Source: UBA6623 sp965226435 (GTDB lineage Bacteria; Acidobacteriota; Terriglobia; Bryobacterales; UBA6623). Taken from it: 64,000 nt of DNA. Of the stretch, positions 8,391 to 17,280 are shown in pieces. The notes beneath the pieces are model-generated. The model was given only the letters and a program-made list of their open reading frames with translations, was not told the origin of the DNA and made no database searches. A program made the translations under genes and the position numbers. How positions within the stretch are numbered: position 1 is the first letter of the stretch; the number at the start of each line of letters is the position of its first letter. Location of the stretch: positions 248,001 through 312,000 of the forward strand of contig CBDDCY010000012.1 of assembly GCA_965226435.1 (NCBI GenBank), in the 5' to 3' direction.

Positions 8391-9713
8391 TCAGTCTCCT
8401 TTTGTGGGCCGGGGAACCAGCACGTCGGATGTGAACCAAACGCGGAGCCGGTGTCCGGCGCGAATAGTGATGTTGGGTAAACGATTCAAGAAACGGTCCA
8501 GGATGCGCGTAGCGGCTTGGCCGAGTCCCTGCCCGGCATTGGCGCGGAAGCCCGCCGCTCCGCCCTCGTAAGGATTGCCCCGCGCCGCCGTGAGGCCGCT
8601 GAGGACGCCGACCGCCCCGACAGCGGCGAACATGGAAAAGTAGTGGCGGTCCACTTGATCTTTCAAGGCTCCCTCGCCAAGTTGATTGAGGCCCCGAAAT
8701 TGGAGCGAAACCCAGCGTCCGTCCGGGTAGATCAAGCGGTGAAAACCAACTCCCAGCCGCGCTTGATCCTGGTTTGTCACGGCCTGAGCCGTGCCGATAA
8801 CCCGCGTTCCTCGCGGCACCAGGATGCGCTGCCGATCCGCCGAGTAGAAGGGAACGGCAACCAGGGCCAGCACCGGGCCGGGGAAGTCGCCGGAAAGCTG
8901 TGTTGCCAGCGCCGCTTCCAAAAACGAGCCTTCATGGATACGCTCCCAGCCGGGAGGGTCTTGCGGCGCTTCGACCCGCGCCGCAACAGAGTAATCTCGC
9001 GCCGTGGCGCTGCCCGCGGTCGCGGCGGGAACAGCCGGGGCGGCTTCCGGCGTGGTCGGCGTTCCGCGGAGTGCCGCGATAAACGCTTGGTCGGCCTGGG
9101 CCTCCGCCGCGATTTCATCTTCAAGGCCGCTCGTGACCGTCCGCATTGTGTCAATCGCGTGTTGCAGGGCTTCCGCGCCTTCATCTTTTGCGGGTGCGGG
9201 ATCGTCAACGATGCGCTTGCCGCCGCTTGCGCCGCCGTCCAGTTTCCGGTAGGTCTGTGCGACCGGCGAACTGCGAAGCGAACGGCTGCGCCGCTCAACG
9301 GCTTCCAGGCGCAAGCGCTCCCGGAGTTCCCATTCTTCCTGGGTGTAGGGTTGCCCGGTGTCGGGACTCGGCCCGGCAAGTAGCGCCGCTTGGTTGGCGG
9401 CAGTAACTCCGGCGGTGTTGGCTTGCTGTTGTTGCCGCGCCCGCAAGGCTCGCTCCGCCGCCGCCCGCTTGGTTTCGGCCCGCATCGTTTCCTCGTCCAC
9501 CCGTGCGCTCATCTGATCGGTAAAGCTGCGCGGCGCGGTTGTGGCCGTATCGGTTAATCCGGCAACCTCTGTTGGCTCCCCGCCGCCGAGCCAAATCCAG
9601 TAGGTCAGGAACAGAAGAACGAAAACCGTGATGGCTCCCACACCCCATTGCGTGACGACGCCACCGGGGAGCGATCCCGCTGGTTTTACGTAGAGCCGCT
9701 TCCACTCGATCAT
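8391..9713 (-). CDS. virB10: VirB10/TrbI-type T4SS scaffold protein, 440 aa
   Basis: Spans both membranes and forms the outer core complex with VirB9. An N-terminal membrane anchor (about residues 21-42, ITVFVLLFLTYWIWL) is followed by a Gln/Ala-rich periplasmic linker (RARQQQQANTAGV) and the conserved C-terminal beta domain, recognisable from ILVPRGTRVIGTAQA, RLIYPDGRWVSLQF and ILDRFLNRLPNITIRAGHRL. The ATG at 9713 overlaps the virB9 stop (ATGA); an open frame continues upstream but is a virB9 shadow. Confidence 0.93.
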   Translation of the reverse strand: MIEWKRLYVKPAGSLPGGVVTQWGVGAITVFVLLFLTYWIWLGGGEPTEVAGLTDTATTAPRSFTDQMSARVDEETMRAETKRAAAERALRARQQQQANTAGVTAANQAALLAGPSPDTGQPYTQEEWELRERLRLEAVERRSRSLRSSPVAQTYRKLDGGASGGKRIVDDPAPAKDEGAEALQHAIDTMRTVTSGLEDEIAAEAQADQAFIAALRGTPTTPEAAPAVPAATAGSATARDYSVAARVEAPQDPPGWERIHEGSFLEAALATQLSGDFPGPVLALVAVPFYSADRQRILVPRGTRVIGTAQAVTNQDQARLGVGFHRLIYPDGRWVSLQFRGLNQLGEGALKDQVDRHYFSMFAAVGAVGVLSGLTAARGNPYEGGAAGFRANAGQGLGQAATRILDRFLNRLPNITIRAGHRLRVWFTSDVLVPRPTKGD

Positions 9714-10552
9714 GGCCCGATCTCCGGCAGGGCGAAGCGCCAGCGTACTTTCTGTTTGCCGATCTGCAACCAGCCGTGGCCCAAAACGTGACGGGCGATA
9801 TATAGCCCGTCCTCGCCGAGGTCGTAGGCCACGAGCGACGGTTTCCCGTCCTTTTCTTCGTACAGCGCGGGCGACTCCTGGGCGTTGGAGCGAAGGTAGG
9901 TAAACTGCCCGTCGTGCCACATTCCCTCGACCAGGAACGGCCACTTGTGCGCCTTGTCCTCCAATCGGTAGGGAAACTTGAGCCGCGTGGGATAGTCCGC
10001 CCGGAACGCCTCGCTCTCGCCCTCCGCCAGCGCCGCCGTGTCCGCGATGCGGCTATCCGCGTCCATCTGCGCGGCCTTGGCCGTCTTGATGGCCGTCTCC
10101 GCCATCTGCTGATAGGCGGCAACCTGGCCGCGAGCTACAAAAGCCGGTTCATGTTTCGTCGGCGAGATTCGCGGATCGGCCTCCCCCTGTTGGTCGATGC
10201 GGACGACAAGATGCGGCCGGCCCTTGCTTTGCTCGGTGACAAGGAATGAGTAGATGCGCCCGGACTCGCAAACGAGCGCGACGTTGGTCGTTACGCCCTC
10301 GGCAATGGGCTTCAGGAACGCGAGATTAGCGGCTCCGGTCAGGTGCCAGTATTCGGAATCTCCGACTACAAAATCCAGCACGTTTTCCGTTTGGGGAAGC
10401 ACGATCACGGTGGTGTGCCGGGTCTTGGCGCGAATGTGTACGATTTCATCCCGGCCTCCGTCAACACGCAACACCGGCCCGCCGTCCTGAGCGATCAGCG
10501 GGATGGTGAGCGCCACGAGCGCCGCCGTGACGAGTGTAAGGATTTTCAACAT
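9710..10552 (-). CDS. virB9: VirB9/TrbG-type T4SS outer-complex protein, 280 aa
   Basis: Periplasmic/outer-membrane core subunit. Signal peptide MLKILTLVTAALVALTIPLIAQ. The N-terminal half carries IRAKTRHTTVIVLPQTENVL and GRIYSFLVTEQ; the C-terminal half has the family signature LKFPYRLEDKAHKWPFLVEGMWHDGQFTYLR and GLYIARHVLGHGWLQIG in part. Lies three bases after virB4 and overlaps virB10. Confidence 0.93.
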   Translation of the reverse strand: MLKILTLVTAALVALTIPLIAQDGGPVLRVDGGRDEIVHIRAKTRHTTVIVLPQTENVLDFVVGDSEYWHLTGAANLAFLKPIAEGVTTNVALVCESGRIYSFLVTEQSKGRPHLVVRIDQQGEADPRISPTKHEPAFVARGQVAAYQQMAETAIKTAKAAQMDADSRIADTAALAEGESEAFRADYPTRLKFPYRLEDKAHKWPFLVEGMWHDGQFTYLRSNAQESPALYEEKDGKPSLVAYDLGEDGLYIARHVLGHGWLQIGKQKVRWRFALPEIGP

Positions 10553-10555
10553 GAG

Positions 10556-12979
10556 CTACCTCCTGGATAGGTGTTCAATGGCCTCGACGAGGCCGTACTC
10601 GCGGACTGCCTCGGCGCGCTTGTGAGCATCGACGGGCGACGAGGTATAGAGCCAATAGCTTGCCGGATCGACTTCAAGCCGCAAGATACCCGCCGCGTCG
10701 GTGCGGCGTAGATAAAGCTCGCGCTTGGGGATCAAGCCTCGAATGGTATTGACTTCGGAAGGGTTGAGCCGGAAGGTTTCGGCGGCTTTGTCCGGCAAAT
10801 CGGGGTTGGCGAGAAACAGCTTGGTCGGCATGGATTCGAGCAAGGCTTCCGCCCCCGCGGTCCCGGTCACGTCCACGGCGCTTTGCGTGGCGATAATCAG
10901 CGCGGCGTTCTTCTTGCGCCATGTCTTCGCGGCTTCGGCAAGATAGGAAAGTACCGCCGGGTCTTGCAAGTAGCGCCACGCTTCATCGACCACCATGAGC
11001 TTTACCCTGGCCGTCTCGTCAGGGTTCTCCAAGGCCAGCCGCAACCGTTCGAGAAGGTAGAACAGCGCCGCTTCGCACAAGTCCTCGTGCTCCGCCGCGC
11101 CCGCCATGTCGATCACCTGCCAGTCCTCGAAGTTGAGGTCGTCTCCGTCCGCCGCGTTATCGAAATATCGACCCCACGCGCCGTCTCCGTGCCAGCGCCC
11201 CATAGCGGGCCACATCTTTGAGGGCAGCGAACGGACCAGCACCCCAAGGGTCCGCCGTGCGGGCGCGAAGGCATAGAGGTCTTCGACGCGGGCGCGAATC
11301 TCGCTGGGGTCTTCCCCGCCGAGTGTCCAGCCGCCGATCCGCAAGAGGCGCGTAATCCACCCGGCAAGGAATCCGAAGGTGCGTTCCCCCGCCGGAAGCG
11401 AGAAGGGCCGTAAGCGAAACCCGCCGCCCGTGTCGCCTTCCGGGGATAGCTCCATGTAGCCTCCGCCTAGAAACTGGGTCAGCCAGCGGTAGGAGCCGCC
11501 TAGATCGAGAATGAGAATACGCGGATCGTATTGCAGGGCTTGAACCAGAAGGAAGTTGAGCGTGAAGGATTTGCCCGCGCCGGTCGCGCCAAGCACCAGC
11601 GTATGTCCCACGTCTCCTTTGAACAGATCGTAGTAGTAGGGGGTTCTCCATTGGGTTTCAAGGATCGCTAGGGCCGCTTTCTTCAAGTGGCCGCTGCGCG
11701 GTGTTCCCACCGGAGGACCGAAGATCGGAGCCATCGAAGCAACCGCGCCCGCCGATACAAACACGGATCGGACTTGCCGCCGGCGCGGTTGCGCGGGCAT
11801 CCGCGAAAACCACGCCGGAAGCTGCCCGTAACCCTCCCGGATCACCTTGGCGTCATGGCTGGTAAAGATGCGCCGGATATCTCCGTCCAGGTTCTCGGTA
11901 ACCGATAGCGGGCCATGGAGGGCCACGGTCAAGGCAAGATCGCCGTAGGCGATGCCGTCCGTCTCCAATTCGACCAGGGCATCGCCCAGACGGTCGGATT
12001 CCATCGCCGCCGCCGTGTCCACCATCGCCGCCGCGCTGCCTTCGGTTTCTTGAACGTGGGCGGACATCGAGTGGCGCTTCGAGAAGTAATGGCGTTGCGC
12101 TCCCCGAATTTTGCGGCGGGCCGTATCGAGGCCCCGCGGACGCCATTCGAGAGTCACCGTCATGGTGGCATCGAGCCGGTAAAGCTCCTGTAGAAGATTC
12201 GCCTTGGCCGCTGCGGGTGGCGAGAGAAGCGAGTAGAGAATGACAGGCTCCCCGTCCAGGCGCAGATTACGCCGCTCCGCTTCGAGTTCGGAGACTGCCA
12301 GCCTCCAATTCATTCCGCTGCCGGTCGCGCCGTCCCAAAAAGAGCCGGGCCGGTTGGTGAGCTCGTTCAAGACCCCGGACGCTTCCGCCGCGTCAAGCAC
12401 CTGTAGCGGCGTCAGGTCATCGACCAGCGCCCGGCTTGCTTCGACCAGTTGCCGGAAGCTCCCCGCCGCCGCCGCGATAGAGGATTCAAGGTAAACCGAT
12501 TCATGTTGATTGCGCCGCCGGGCCATCCAGTTCTTGACATAGGCCATCCACCACGGCCCGCCGGCCTTTTGAGTGGTGACGGCGGATAGGCCCGGATCAT
12601 GCGCCCATGCGACATAGGCGCTAACGCTCTGTACCCGTTTTTCAAGGAACGCCCGCCGCTTGCGCCGTCCAAGCGCGGCAACACTTGATCCTTCGTCATC
12701 GCCTTGGTCCTCGAATTGGATGGGACGCCGGAGCAAATAGAAGTAAAGCCGGGTCCGGGAATCCACCCCGCTCAACATCCGTTGCCAGCGGTCCACAATC
12801 CGGTCCAGTTGTTCGGGTGTCTGACCGTCCAGGACGCTAGGCGTGAGCCGTGCGATCGTCATAAGCTCCCCGGCGCGGGTCAGGCAGGACCGGCCATCTT
12901 CGAGCCAGCCCCACCAGGGCAGTTCTTCGGCCAGCGCTCCCGCCGCTTCAAAGTCCGCGAGTTCATTGTTGATATTCAC
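10556..12979 (-). CDS. virB4: VirB4/TrbE-type T4SS ATPase, 807 aa
   Basis: Main energising ATPase of pilus assembly. Walker A GATGAGKS at 464-471, Walker B LMVVDEAW at 661-668, and an ATQSAVDV motif near 696, all typical of VirB4. The start is GTG at 12979, three bases after the virB3 stop. The N-terminal domain (about 1-400) has the usual CagE/TrbE-like layout. Intact; no second copy is visible. Confidence 0.95.
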   Translation of the reverse strand: MNINNELADFEAAGALAEELPWWGWLEDGRSCLTRAGELMTIARLTPSVLDGQTPEQLDRIVDRWQRMLSGVDSRTRLYFYLLRRPIQFEDQGDDEGSSVAALGRRKRRAFLEKRVQSVSAYVAWAHDPGLSAVTTQKAGGPWWMAYVKNWMARRRNQHESVYLESSIAAAAGSFRQLVEASRALVDDLTPLQVLDAAEASGVLNELTNRPGSFWDGATGSGMNWRLAVSELEAERRNLRLDGEPVILYSLLSPPAAAKANLLQELYRLDATMTVTLEWRPRGLDTARRKIRGAQRHYFSKRHSMSAHVQETEGSAAAMVDTAAAMESDRLGDALVELETDGIAYGDLALTVALHGPLSVTENLDGDIRRIFTSHDAKVIREGYGQLPAWFSRMPAQPRRRQVRSVFVSAGAVASMAPIFGPPVGTPRSGHLKKAALAILETQWRTPYYYDLFKGDVGHTLVLGATGAGKSFTLNFLLVQALQYDPRILILDLGGSYRWLTQFLGGGYMELSPEGDTGGGFRLRPFSLPAGERTFGFLAGWITRLLRIGGWTLGGEDPSEIRARVEDLYAFAPARRTLGVLVRSLPSKMWPAMGRWHGDGAWGRYFDNAADGDDLNFEDWQVIDMAGAAEHEDLCEAALFYLLERLRLALENPDETARVKLMVVDEAWRYLQDPAVLSYLAEAAKTWRKKNAALIIATQSAVDVTGTAGAEALLESMPTKLFLANPDLPDKAAETFRLNPSEVNTIRGLIPKRELYLRRTDAAGILRLEVDPASYWLYTSSPVDAHKRAEAVREYGLVEAIEHLSRR

Positions 12980-12982
12980 GCG

Positions 12983-13279
12983 CTATCTCCGAATGAGAAG
13001 GGTCCAGGGAGCCTGCGCCCATTTGCCGGGATCGTAGCGGGCGCGAAACTGCGCGGACGCCCGCAGGATTTCAAGCATGTTGGGGTCTTGCTTCCAGGCC
13101 CAAAACCCGACGCCGTAGAGCACCGCGAAGATCAATGCGCCCACCACAATGGAGTTGATGGCGTTCCACAAGGCAAGCCCCAATGTGGCGCTCAACAGGA
13201 ACCAGCGGCGCTCGACGCCCATGATGGTGAGCGGTTTGGAAAGCGCCGGGTATCCGCGCCATGTCTTGCCGCGCTCCAT
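12983..13279 (-). CDS. virB3: VirB3/TrbD-type T4SS membrane protein, 98 aa
   Basis: Small inner-membrane partner of VirB4. The sequence has the VirB3 pattern: a polar N-terminus with GYPALSKPLTIMGVERRWFLL, then paired hydrophobic segments (LSATLGLALWNAINSIVVGALIFAVLYGVGF region, about residues 32-65). ATG at 13279 overlaps the virB2 stop (ATGA) and is preferred over an in-frame GTG at 13291. Confidence 0.9.
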   Translation of the reverse strand: MERGKTWRGYPALSKPLTIMGVERRWFLLSATLGLALWNAINSIVVGALIFAVLYGVGFWAWKQDPNMLEILRASAQFRARYDPGKWAQAPWTLLIRR

Positions 13280-13599
13280 CAGAAGAGCCACGTAAGAAAG
13301 TTAGCCGCGCCCATGGCCATTCCCAGGCCGAAGATGATTCCGGCCAGGGCCTTCTTGCTGCCGCCTTCCCCGAAGGCGAACATCAGCCCGCCCACCACGA
13401 CGGCAATCAAGCTGAGTCCTCGCGCAATGGGTCCGGTGAAAGCGCTCTGCAACACGTCAATCGCTTGTAGCCAAGGGCTTGCTCCCGCTCCTGTGACTGG
13501 TGCCGGTGGCGCTTGCGCCATAAGTTCTCCCGCCGAAAGCGCGAGGATGCTCACCAGAAGAACGACGCGCTTCGAGATGGTTGAATGTTTGTTTGTCAT
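13279..13599 (-). CDS. virB2: VirB2/TrbC-type pilin, 106 aa
   Basis: Major pilus subunit precursor. A long signal sequence (KRVVLLVSILALSAGELMAQ) precedes a mature region with two hydrophobic helices (IARGLSLIAVVVGGLMFAFG and LAGIIFGLGMAMGAANFL) separated by a short polar loop (EGGSKKA), the classic VirB2 pattern. ATG at 13599 is chosen because the signal peptide begins there. Confidence 0.9.
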   Translation of the reverse strand: MTNKHSTISKRVVLLVSILALSAGELMAQAPPAPVTGAGASPWLQAIDVLQSAFTGPIARGLSLIAVVVGGLMFAFGEGGSKKALAGIIFGLGMAMGAANFLTWLF

Positions 13600-13624
13600 T
13601 GTGTGTCTCCCTTGTTTTGTTGAT

Positions 13625-13948
13625 TCATCCGCTGGGGAACTGCCCCCGGTCTTCTTGCCCCAGCTTCTCGGCAAGCTCGGTTTGCCCGCTGCTGCCGCGC
13701 CGAATGGAGCGCTCCATGAGATCGACCTTGAGGCCGAGATCAGCCAAGCCCAAAGCGCGGGCGGCGGCGTAGATCACAGCCAGCAGCGTGACTATGGCAA
13801 GTCCGCCATACCACGCTAGGGACATCCAATAATCGGTGAAGATGATTTGAAAGTGAGGTTCGAGATAAGCGAAGTGTTCTCCGCCAACCATCGCGGCGAC
13901 GGCAAGGATAATGACCGTGAAGCCAACACTAATTTTCCACGGCTGCAT
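13625..13948 (-). CDS. Two-helix membrane protein in the T4SS operon, 107 aa
   Basis: Not assigned to a family. Two hydrophobic helices are seen (ISVGFTVIILAVAAMVGG and WYGGLAIVTLLAVIYAAARA), followed by a polar C-terminus with LMERSIRRGSSGQTELAEKL. It lies 25 bases upstream of the pilin gene in the same direction, so it is probably part of the transfer operon, perhaps a pilin-processing or entry-exclusion accessory protein (inference). Confidence 0.75.
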   Translation of the reverse strand: MQPWKISVGFTVIILAVAAMVGGEHFAYLEPHFQIIFTDYWMSLAWYGGLAIVTLLAVIYAAARALGLADLGLKVDLMERSIRRGSSGQTELAEKLGQEDRGQFPSG

Positions 13949-13964
13949 TGAGGGAATCTCCTGG

Positions 13965-14861
13965 TTAGAGTTCGATAGACCCTTTATCTCGTGCGCCGCC
14001 GCCGCCGCCGCCGCCCTCGTCCTGGCCGAGGGATCGGGCTATCCGCGCCGACGCCCGCCCGTTGCTTCCATGCACGGCAAACCCGGCGGCGGCTTTCGCG
14101 GCGATACTCTTGGCGCTGTAGTGCTCGGTTGCAACCTCGACGTTGACGCGCCCGCCGCGGCCTTCAACGTCGTGGTATTCAAGCTGCGCGTCCGGGTACT
14201 CCACCCGGCCATTCTTGACGGGCAGAGCTAGTGCCTCCGCCGCCTCCAAACGTGCGGCGTCCGCCGCTTCCTTTCCGCCTCGCGCCCTGGCGCTTTCCGT
14301 AGCGCGGGCGATCTCGCGCTTGAGTTCGGCGTCAATGCGGATGCGCTTCAAGACGGCTCCCTGTTCGAGTAGCTTCATCTGCTCGATCCTCGCGGCGCGA
14401 AACACGGCCACGTCATGTTGAAGCTCGCCGGGCTTCACAAGCCCGCTCCATGCCTTCTGTTGGGAATCAAGCCCCTGGTCGCGGGCTACGCGCTCCGCCC
14501 GCTCCACTCCGCGCTCGGTGAGTGTCAGCACTTTGTAGCTGCCGCCTTGCGGTCCCTCGGCGTTATGCTCCCGGACGTGACCGGCCCGCACCATCTGATC
14601 GACGGCCCGCCGCGCCGCGTAGGGGTGTCCCTCAAAGTGAGCATCCGCCAGGTCGCGGTAGGCGACGTTGCGATACATTCCCACATCGGCTATCGCTCGA
14701 TCCGTGCGGTCCTGGAAGCTCTGCCGCTTCGTCCCGCGGGGATCGTATTCGCGCCGGTGGCCGTCGCGCTCGCGGTCCTCGCGCTCTTTCGCGTGATCGC
14801 GCCTGGGGCGAGCTTCGGGCCGGGTCCGGGGATCGCTGGTAAAGTCTCGCGGATCAAACAC
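13965..14861 (-). CDS. Winged-helix protein with replication-relaxation-like C-terminus, 298 aa
   Basis: No certain family. The Arg/Asp-rich N-terminus (about 1-45) is followed by a winged-helix-like region (DVGMYRNVAYRDLADAHF, then AVDQMVRAGHVREH and YKVLTLTERGVERA). Residues about 215-245 (GRVEYPDAQLEYHDVEG then VNVEVATEHY) resemble the PDA...E pattern seen in plasmid replication-relaxation proteins and in restriction-like nuclease folds. A poly-Gly stretch lies near the end. It is encoded just after ArdC, at the leading end of the transfer operon, so a DNA-processing role is plausible but inferred. Confidence 0.75.
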   Translation of the reverse strand: MFDPRDFTSDPRTRPEARPRRDHAKEREDRERDGHRREYDPRGTKRQSFQDRTDRAIADVGMYRNVAYRDLADAHFEGHPYAARRAVDQMVRAGHVREHNAEGPQGGSYKVLTLTERGVERAERVARDQGLDSQQKAWSGLVKPGELQHDVAVFRAARIEQMKLLEQGAVLKRIRIDAELKREIARATESARARGGKEAADAARLEAAEALALPVKNGRVEYPDAQLEYHDVEGRGGRVNVEVATEHYSAKSIAAKAAAGFAVHGSNGRASARIARSLGQDEGGGGGGGARDKGSIEL

Positions 14862-14870
14862 GGTAACTCC

Positions 14871-15959
14871 TTAACGGCTCGGCCCTACGTCGTGCTGTTG
14901 GGCTTGAGCGGGTTGTTTTTCCGGCGATTGTTTTGGCGTTTGGCTGATCCGCGGCCCGCGAGCATGAGAGTATTCCCGGGTCAACTCGGCCCGCGTCTTT
15001 TCCTTGCTCGGCTTGGCAACCTCGCGGTCGATGGCGCGATCCATGAGGTGATCGGTCATCTTCTGCGCGTCTCGCGCCGCTCTATGAATCTCATGCGGGT
15101 CTTTTTCAAGCACCTTCACCCAATTCTCGACATAGGCCGCGCCGCGCCGCGGGTCATGTCCTACGCCCACGCGCTCCCCGGTCATCATGGCGCTGATCTC
15201 GGCCCGCAATTCTTCGCGGGCGTATTCCGGCGATCCAAAGCCGTTGGCTAATCCCTCTTTGAGCGTTTCGCGGTTCATGCGATCCGGGTGGCCGGTTGCA
15301 TGGCCGCACTCGTGAAGCGCCGTCTGGTAGTAGCCGTTGCGGGTGGGGAATTGGGACGGCTCCGGGAGCACCATTTTGTCCTCGGCCATGCGATAGTAGG
15401 CCCGATCTCTGGCGACGTGCTCGACGGTCGGCCCGCCGGCCGCGATCACTTTCTCGGCGTCTCGGTGAGAGTCCCATTCGGGCCGTACTTGGCCTTCTCG
15501 CGGCTTCAATTCCAGGCCCTCGGCTTGCTCCACGTTAAACACCGTGTACTGCTTACAGATGGGCGTCTCGCGCTTTTGTTCTTCGTAGATCGTTTTGCCT
15601 TCCTTGTTCTTCATCGTCTGCCCTTTCTCGTCCTTCGCAACCCTGCTGTTGCGATCCGTGAAGAACAAAACCTGCGTCCCTTTCTCGCCCTTGCGAACCT
15701 GCCCGCCCGCTTCCCGAATCTGGTTGTAGGTGCCCCAACGGTTGTCGCCCCGTCCATCGCGGATGCCCCGGCTCATCAGGTAAAGGCTGTTGCCGCCGCT
15801 GTACTTCTGGCCGGTCGAGAAGTTTTCGGCGCTGATCTGTTCTCCCGGCTTCCACGGCTTCTGCCAGGGCGCAACTCCGCGCTTGATCTGGTCAATGATT
15901 TCGTCGGAGACTTTCTGCGCGTAGTCTTCCCCGCGCTGCCAAAAGGATTTCTTCGCCAT
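14871..15959 (-). CDS. ardC: ArdC-like antirestriction protein, 362 aa
   Basis: Protects incoming single-stranded conjugative DNA in the family's known members. The N-terminal ssDNA-binding domain is recognisable from DQIKRGVAPWQKPW, YSGGNSLYLM and WGTYNQIREAGGQVRKGEKG (about 20-100). The C-terminal zincin domain has HECGH at 216-220 with downstream YAREELRAEI. Length and domain order match ArdC/TraC-primase-like proteins. It is early in the operon, as expected for a protein needed on entry. Confidence 0.9.
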   Translation of the reverse strand: MAKKSFWQRGEDYAQKVSDEIIDQIKRGVAPWQKPWKPGEQISAENFSTGQKYSGGNSLYLMSRGIRDGRGDNRWGTYNQIREAGGQVRKGEKGTQVLFFTDRNSRVAKDEKGQTMKNKEGKTIYEEQKRETPICKQYTVFNVEQAEGLELKPREGQVRPEWDSHRDAEKVIAAGGPTVEHVARDRAYYRMAEDKMVLPEPSQFPTRNGYYQTALHECGHATGHPDRMNRETLKEGLANGFGSPEYAREELRAEISAMMTGERVGVGHDPRRGAAYVENWVKVLEKDPHEIHRAARDAQKMTDHLMDRAIDREVAKPSKEKTRAELTREYSHARGPRISQTPKQSPEKQPAQAQQHDVGPSR

Positions 15960-15974
15960 AGCGCGCCTCCATTC

Positions 15975-16169
15975 CTAGTCGTGACGGTCGTACCGCGCCG
16001 CGTCGATCTCCGCCACGGTGCCCACGTCCTCGTCCATGGGCACTCCGATCTTCTCCGCCAGTTCCCGCGTCAGCTCGACCGCGAGTCCTCGATTCAGCGC
16101 CTCGTGAAATTCAGCCTCGGTTGTGGCCGTGACGTACTTCTCGCCGTTCTCTTCCTTTTTTTGAATCAC
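15975..16169 (-). CDS. Small hypothetical protein, 64 aa
   Basis: Starts at GTG (16169) with MIQKKEENGEKYVTATTEAE and is acidic at the C-terminus. It ends 15 bases before ardC in the same direction. No family recognised; reading frame and spacing support a real gene. Confidence 0.6.
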   Translation of the reverse strand: MIQKKEENGEKYVTATTEAEFHEALNRGLAVELTRELAEKIGVPMDEDVGTVAEIDAARYDRHD

Positions 16170-16200
16170 GGTTTCTCCCTCTCTTGGTTGTCAGCACCCC

Positions 16201-16620
16201 TCACGAAGTGAGGATTTCCTGGCGGGTGCGGCCGCAGATGATACAGACGGGTTCGAATTCTGGGCAGTCGGCATATCGAGCCTCCCCGCGGAAGCTTTCC
16301 GGTCCGTTTTCGGACCGGGAAAGCTCCGCTACCCCGATACTGCCCGAATCGTAGGTCGCGGGGGAAGTATGATCCGTCACGCGCCCGAGGCCGCGGCGTT
16401 CCCGGTAGGCCCGTTGCCGGTCGCGGTGATCGAGCCGTCCCTCCCGGCTTTGCTGGTGCCGCCGGTTGGCGGCCCGCCGTTGGCGCCGCCGCGCTTTCCG
16501 CCGGCAGCGCTCGCCGCAGTATTGGTGCCCCCGGTCACAATGACGGCAGATCCAGAACACCACGCCACAGCCGGCCCCCCGGCAGAACCTCCGCCGTAGG
16601 GGCTCTTCGCCGGTCCCCAT
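16201..16620 (-). CDS. Cys-rich zinc-finger-like protein, 139 aa
   Basis: Two Cys clusters are visible: FCRGAGCGVVFWICRHCDRG followed by YCGERC at the N-terminus, and CPEFEPVCIICGRTRQEI at the C-terminus. Between them is an Arg/Gln-rich basic tract (RRKARRRQRRAANRRHQQS) that suggests nucleic-acid binding. ATG at 16620 is preferred over an upstream TTG at 16647. It is the first gene of the minus-strand operon. Proteins with this Cys pattern occur on plasmids and next to ISs; function unknown. Confidence 0.75.
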   Translation of the reverse strand: MGTGEEPLRRRFCRGAGCGVVFWICRHCDRGHQYCGERCRRKARRRQRRAANRRHQQSREGRLDHRDRQRAYRERRGLGRVTDHTSPATYDSGSIGVAELSRSENGPESFRGEARYADCPEFEPVCIICGRTRQEILTS

Positions 16621-16753
16621 GCCCGCCCTTCCGGCGGGAGGGGACAACCGCGACTCCCCATGGCAATCTCGACCCCATCCGCAGATGCCCTTTTTACCCT
16701 CCGCGGCGCTGAACGCGCGCCCCTTCTATCCGGGGAACATGGGGAAATAAGGC

Positions 16754-17055
16754 ATGGCGCGCAAACGGGACGGCTTGGTTCCCATCGAGGAAGCCATGTC
16801 TGATCTGGACGGGCCGGTGAAAAAGCTCCGCGACGCCTCGCCCCAGGCGGTTCACCACTTCACCCGCTTCGATCAGGTGAACCAGTTGATCGAGGCCGGC
16901 GAAGCGGACCCCGACATGGGCTTCATGGCGCGGCTGCTGGCGCTGTGCTCACTGCCCCGCACCAACCCCGGCAACCGGCTGCGGTACAAGAGGGTCAACG
17001 GGCCGTACACGCTGGGTATGAGCGCCGGGATCAACAACAAGCTCCCCTGCGGCAA
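16754..17055 (+). pseudogene. repA: Plasmid replication initiator RepA, 3' truncated
   Basis: Residues 1 to about 100 match the plasmid-encoded RepA family: HFTRFDQVNQLIEAGEAD, MARLLALCSLPRTNPGNRL and YKRVNGPYTLGM followed by NNKLPCGN. In intact members a long C-terminal part follows this point; here the frame runs into a fragment of virB8 on the opposite strand after about base 17055. Replication function is therefore probably lost from this copy. It is divergent from the transfer operon. Confidence 0.85.
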
Positions 17056-17111
17056 CTTCCCGCGCCCGCCCGACTTCATCCACCCTCACGACGATGGGCC
17101 GCGGCGGCTCG
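17055..17111 (-). pseudogene. virB8 fragment
   Basis: About 57 bp encode VEPPRPIVVRVDEVGRA on the minus strand, identical in protein to residues of both virB8 copies but with a few base differences from each. It is fused to repA on the left and to a beta-sandwich repeat fragment on the right. Confidence 0.85.
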
Positions 17112-17280
17112 ACCCACGGCAAGATGAGGGAAGTAATATGTAGTCGATCCCTGCGCGGAAGCATCCAGTTCTCCCGGAGGCAAGGAGGAGAATACGGGAT
17201 CGCCTTCGAAAGTAAGCGACAGGCTGACGATGGGCTCCGTGGAGGTGACTTCGATCGAGCCGGTAAAGCTGGTGGGACCA
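17112..17280 (-). pseudogene. Beta-sandwich repeat fragment
   Basis: On the minus strand this encodes TSFTGSIEVTSTEPIVSLSL and SSLPPGELDASAQGSTTYYF followed by PHLAVG, nearly the same as 18345-18510. Both ends are abrupt joins to unrelated sequence. Confidence 0.8.

Noticed and set aside
7344..9383. Plus-strand frames of about 290-320 codons opposite virB5 and virB10
   Set aside because: The minus-strand genes are recognisable T4SS components with signal peptides and ATGA overlaps; the opposite frames are Arg-rich and featureless.
14415..16211. Long plus-strand open frames opposite the winged-helix and ArdC genes
   Set aside because: They are shadows created by GC-rich codon usage of the minus-strand genes; they have no family resemblance and no sensible ribosome sites.
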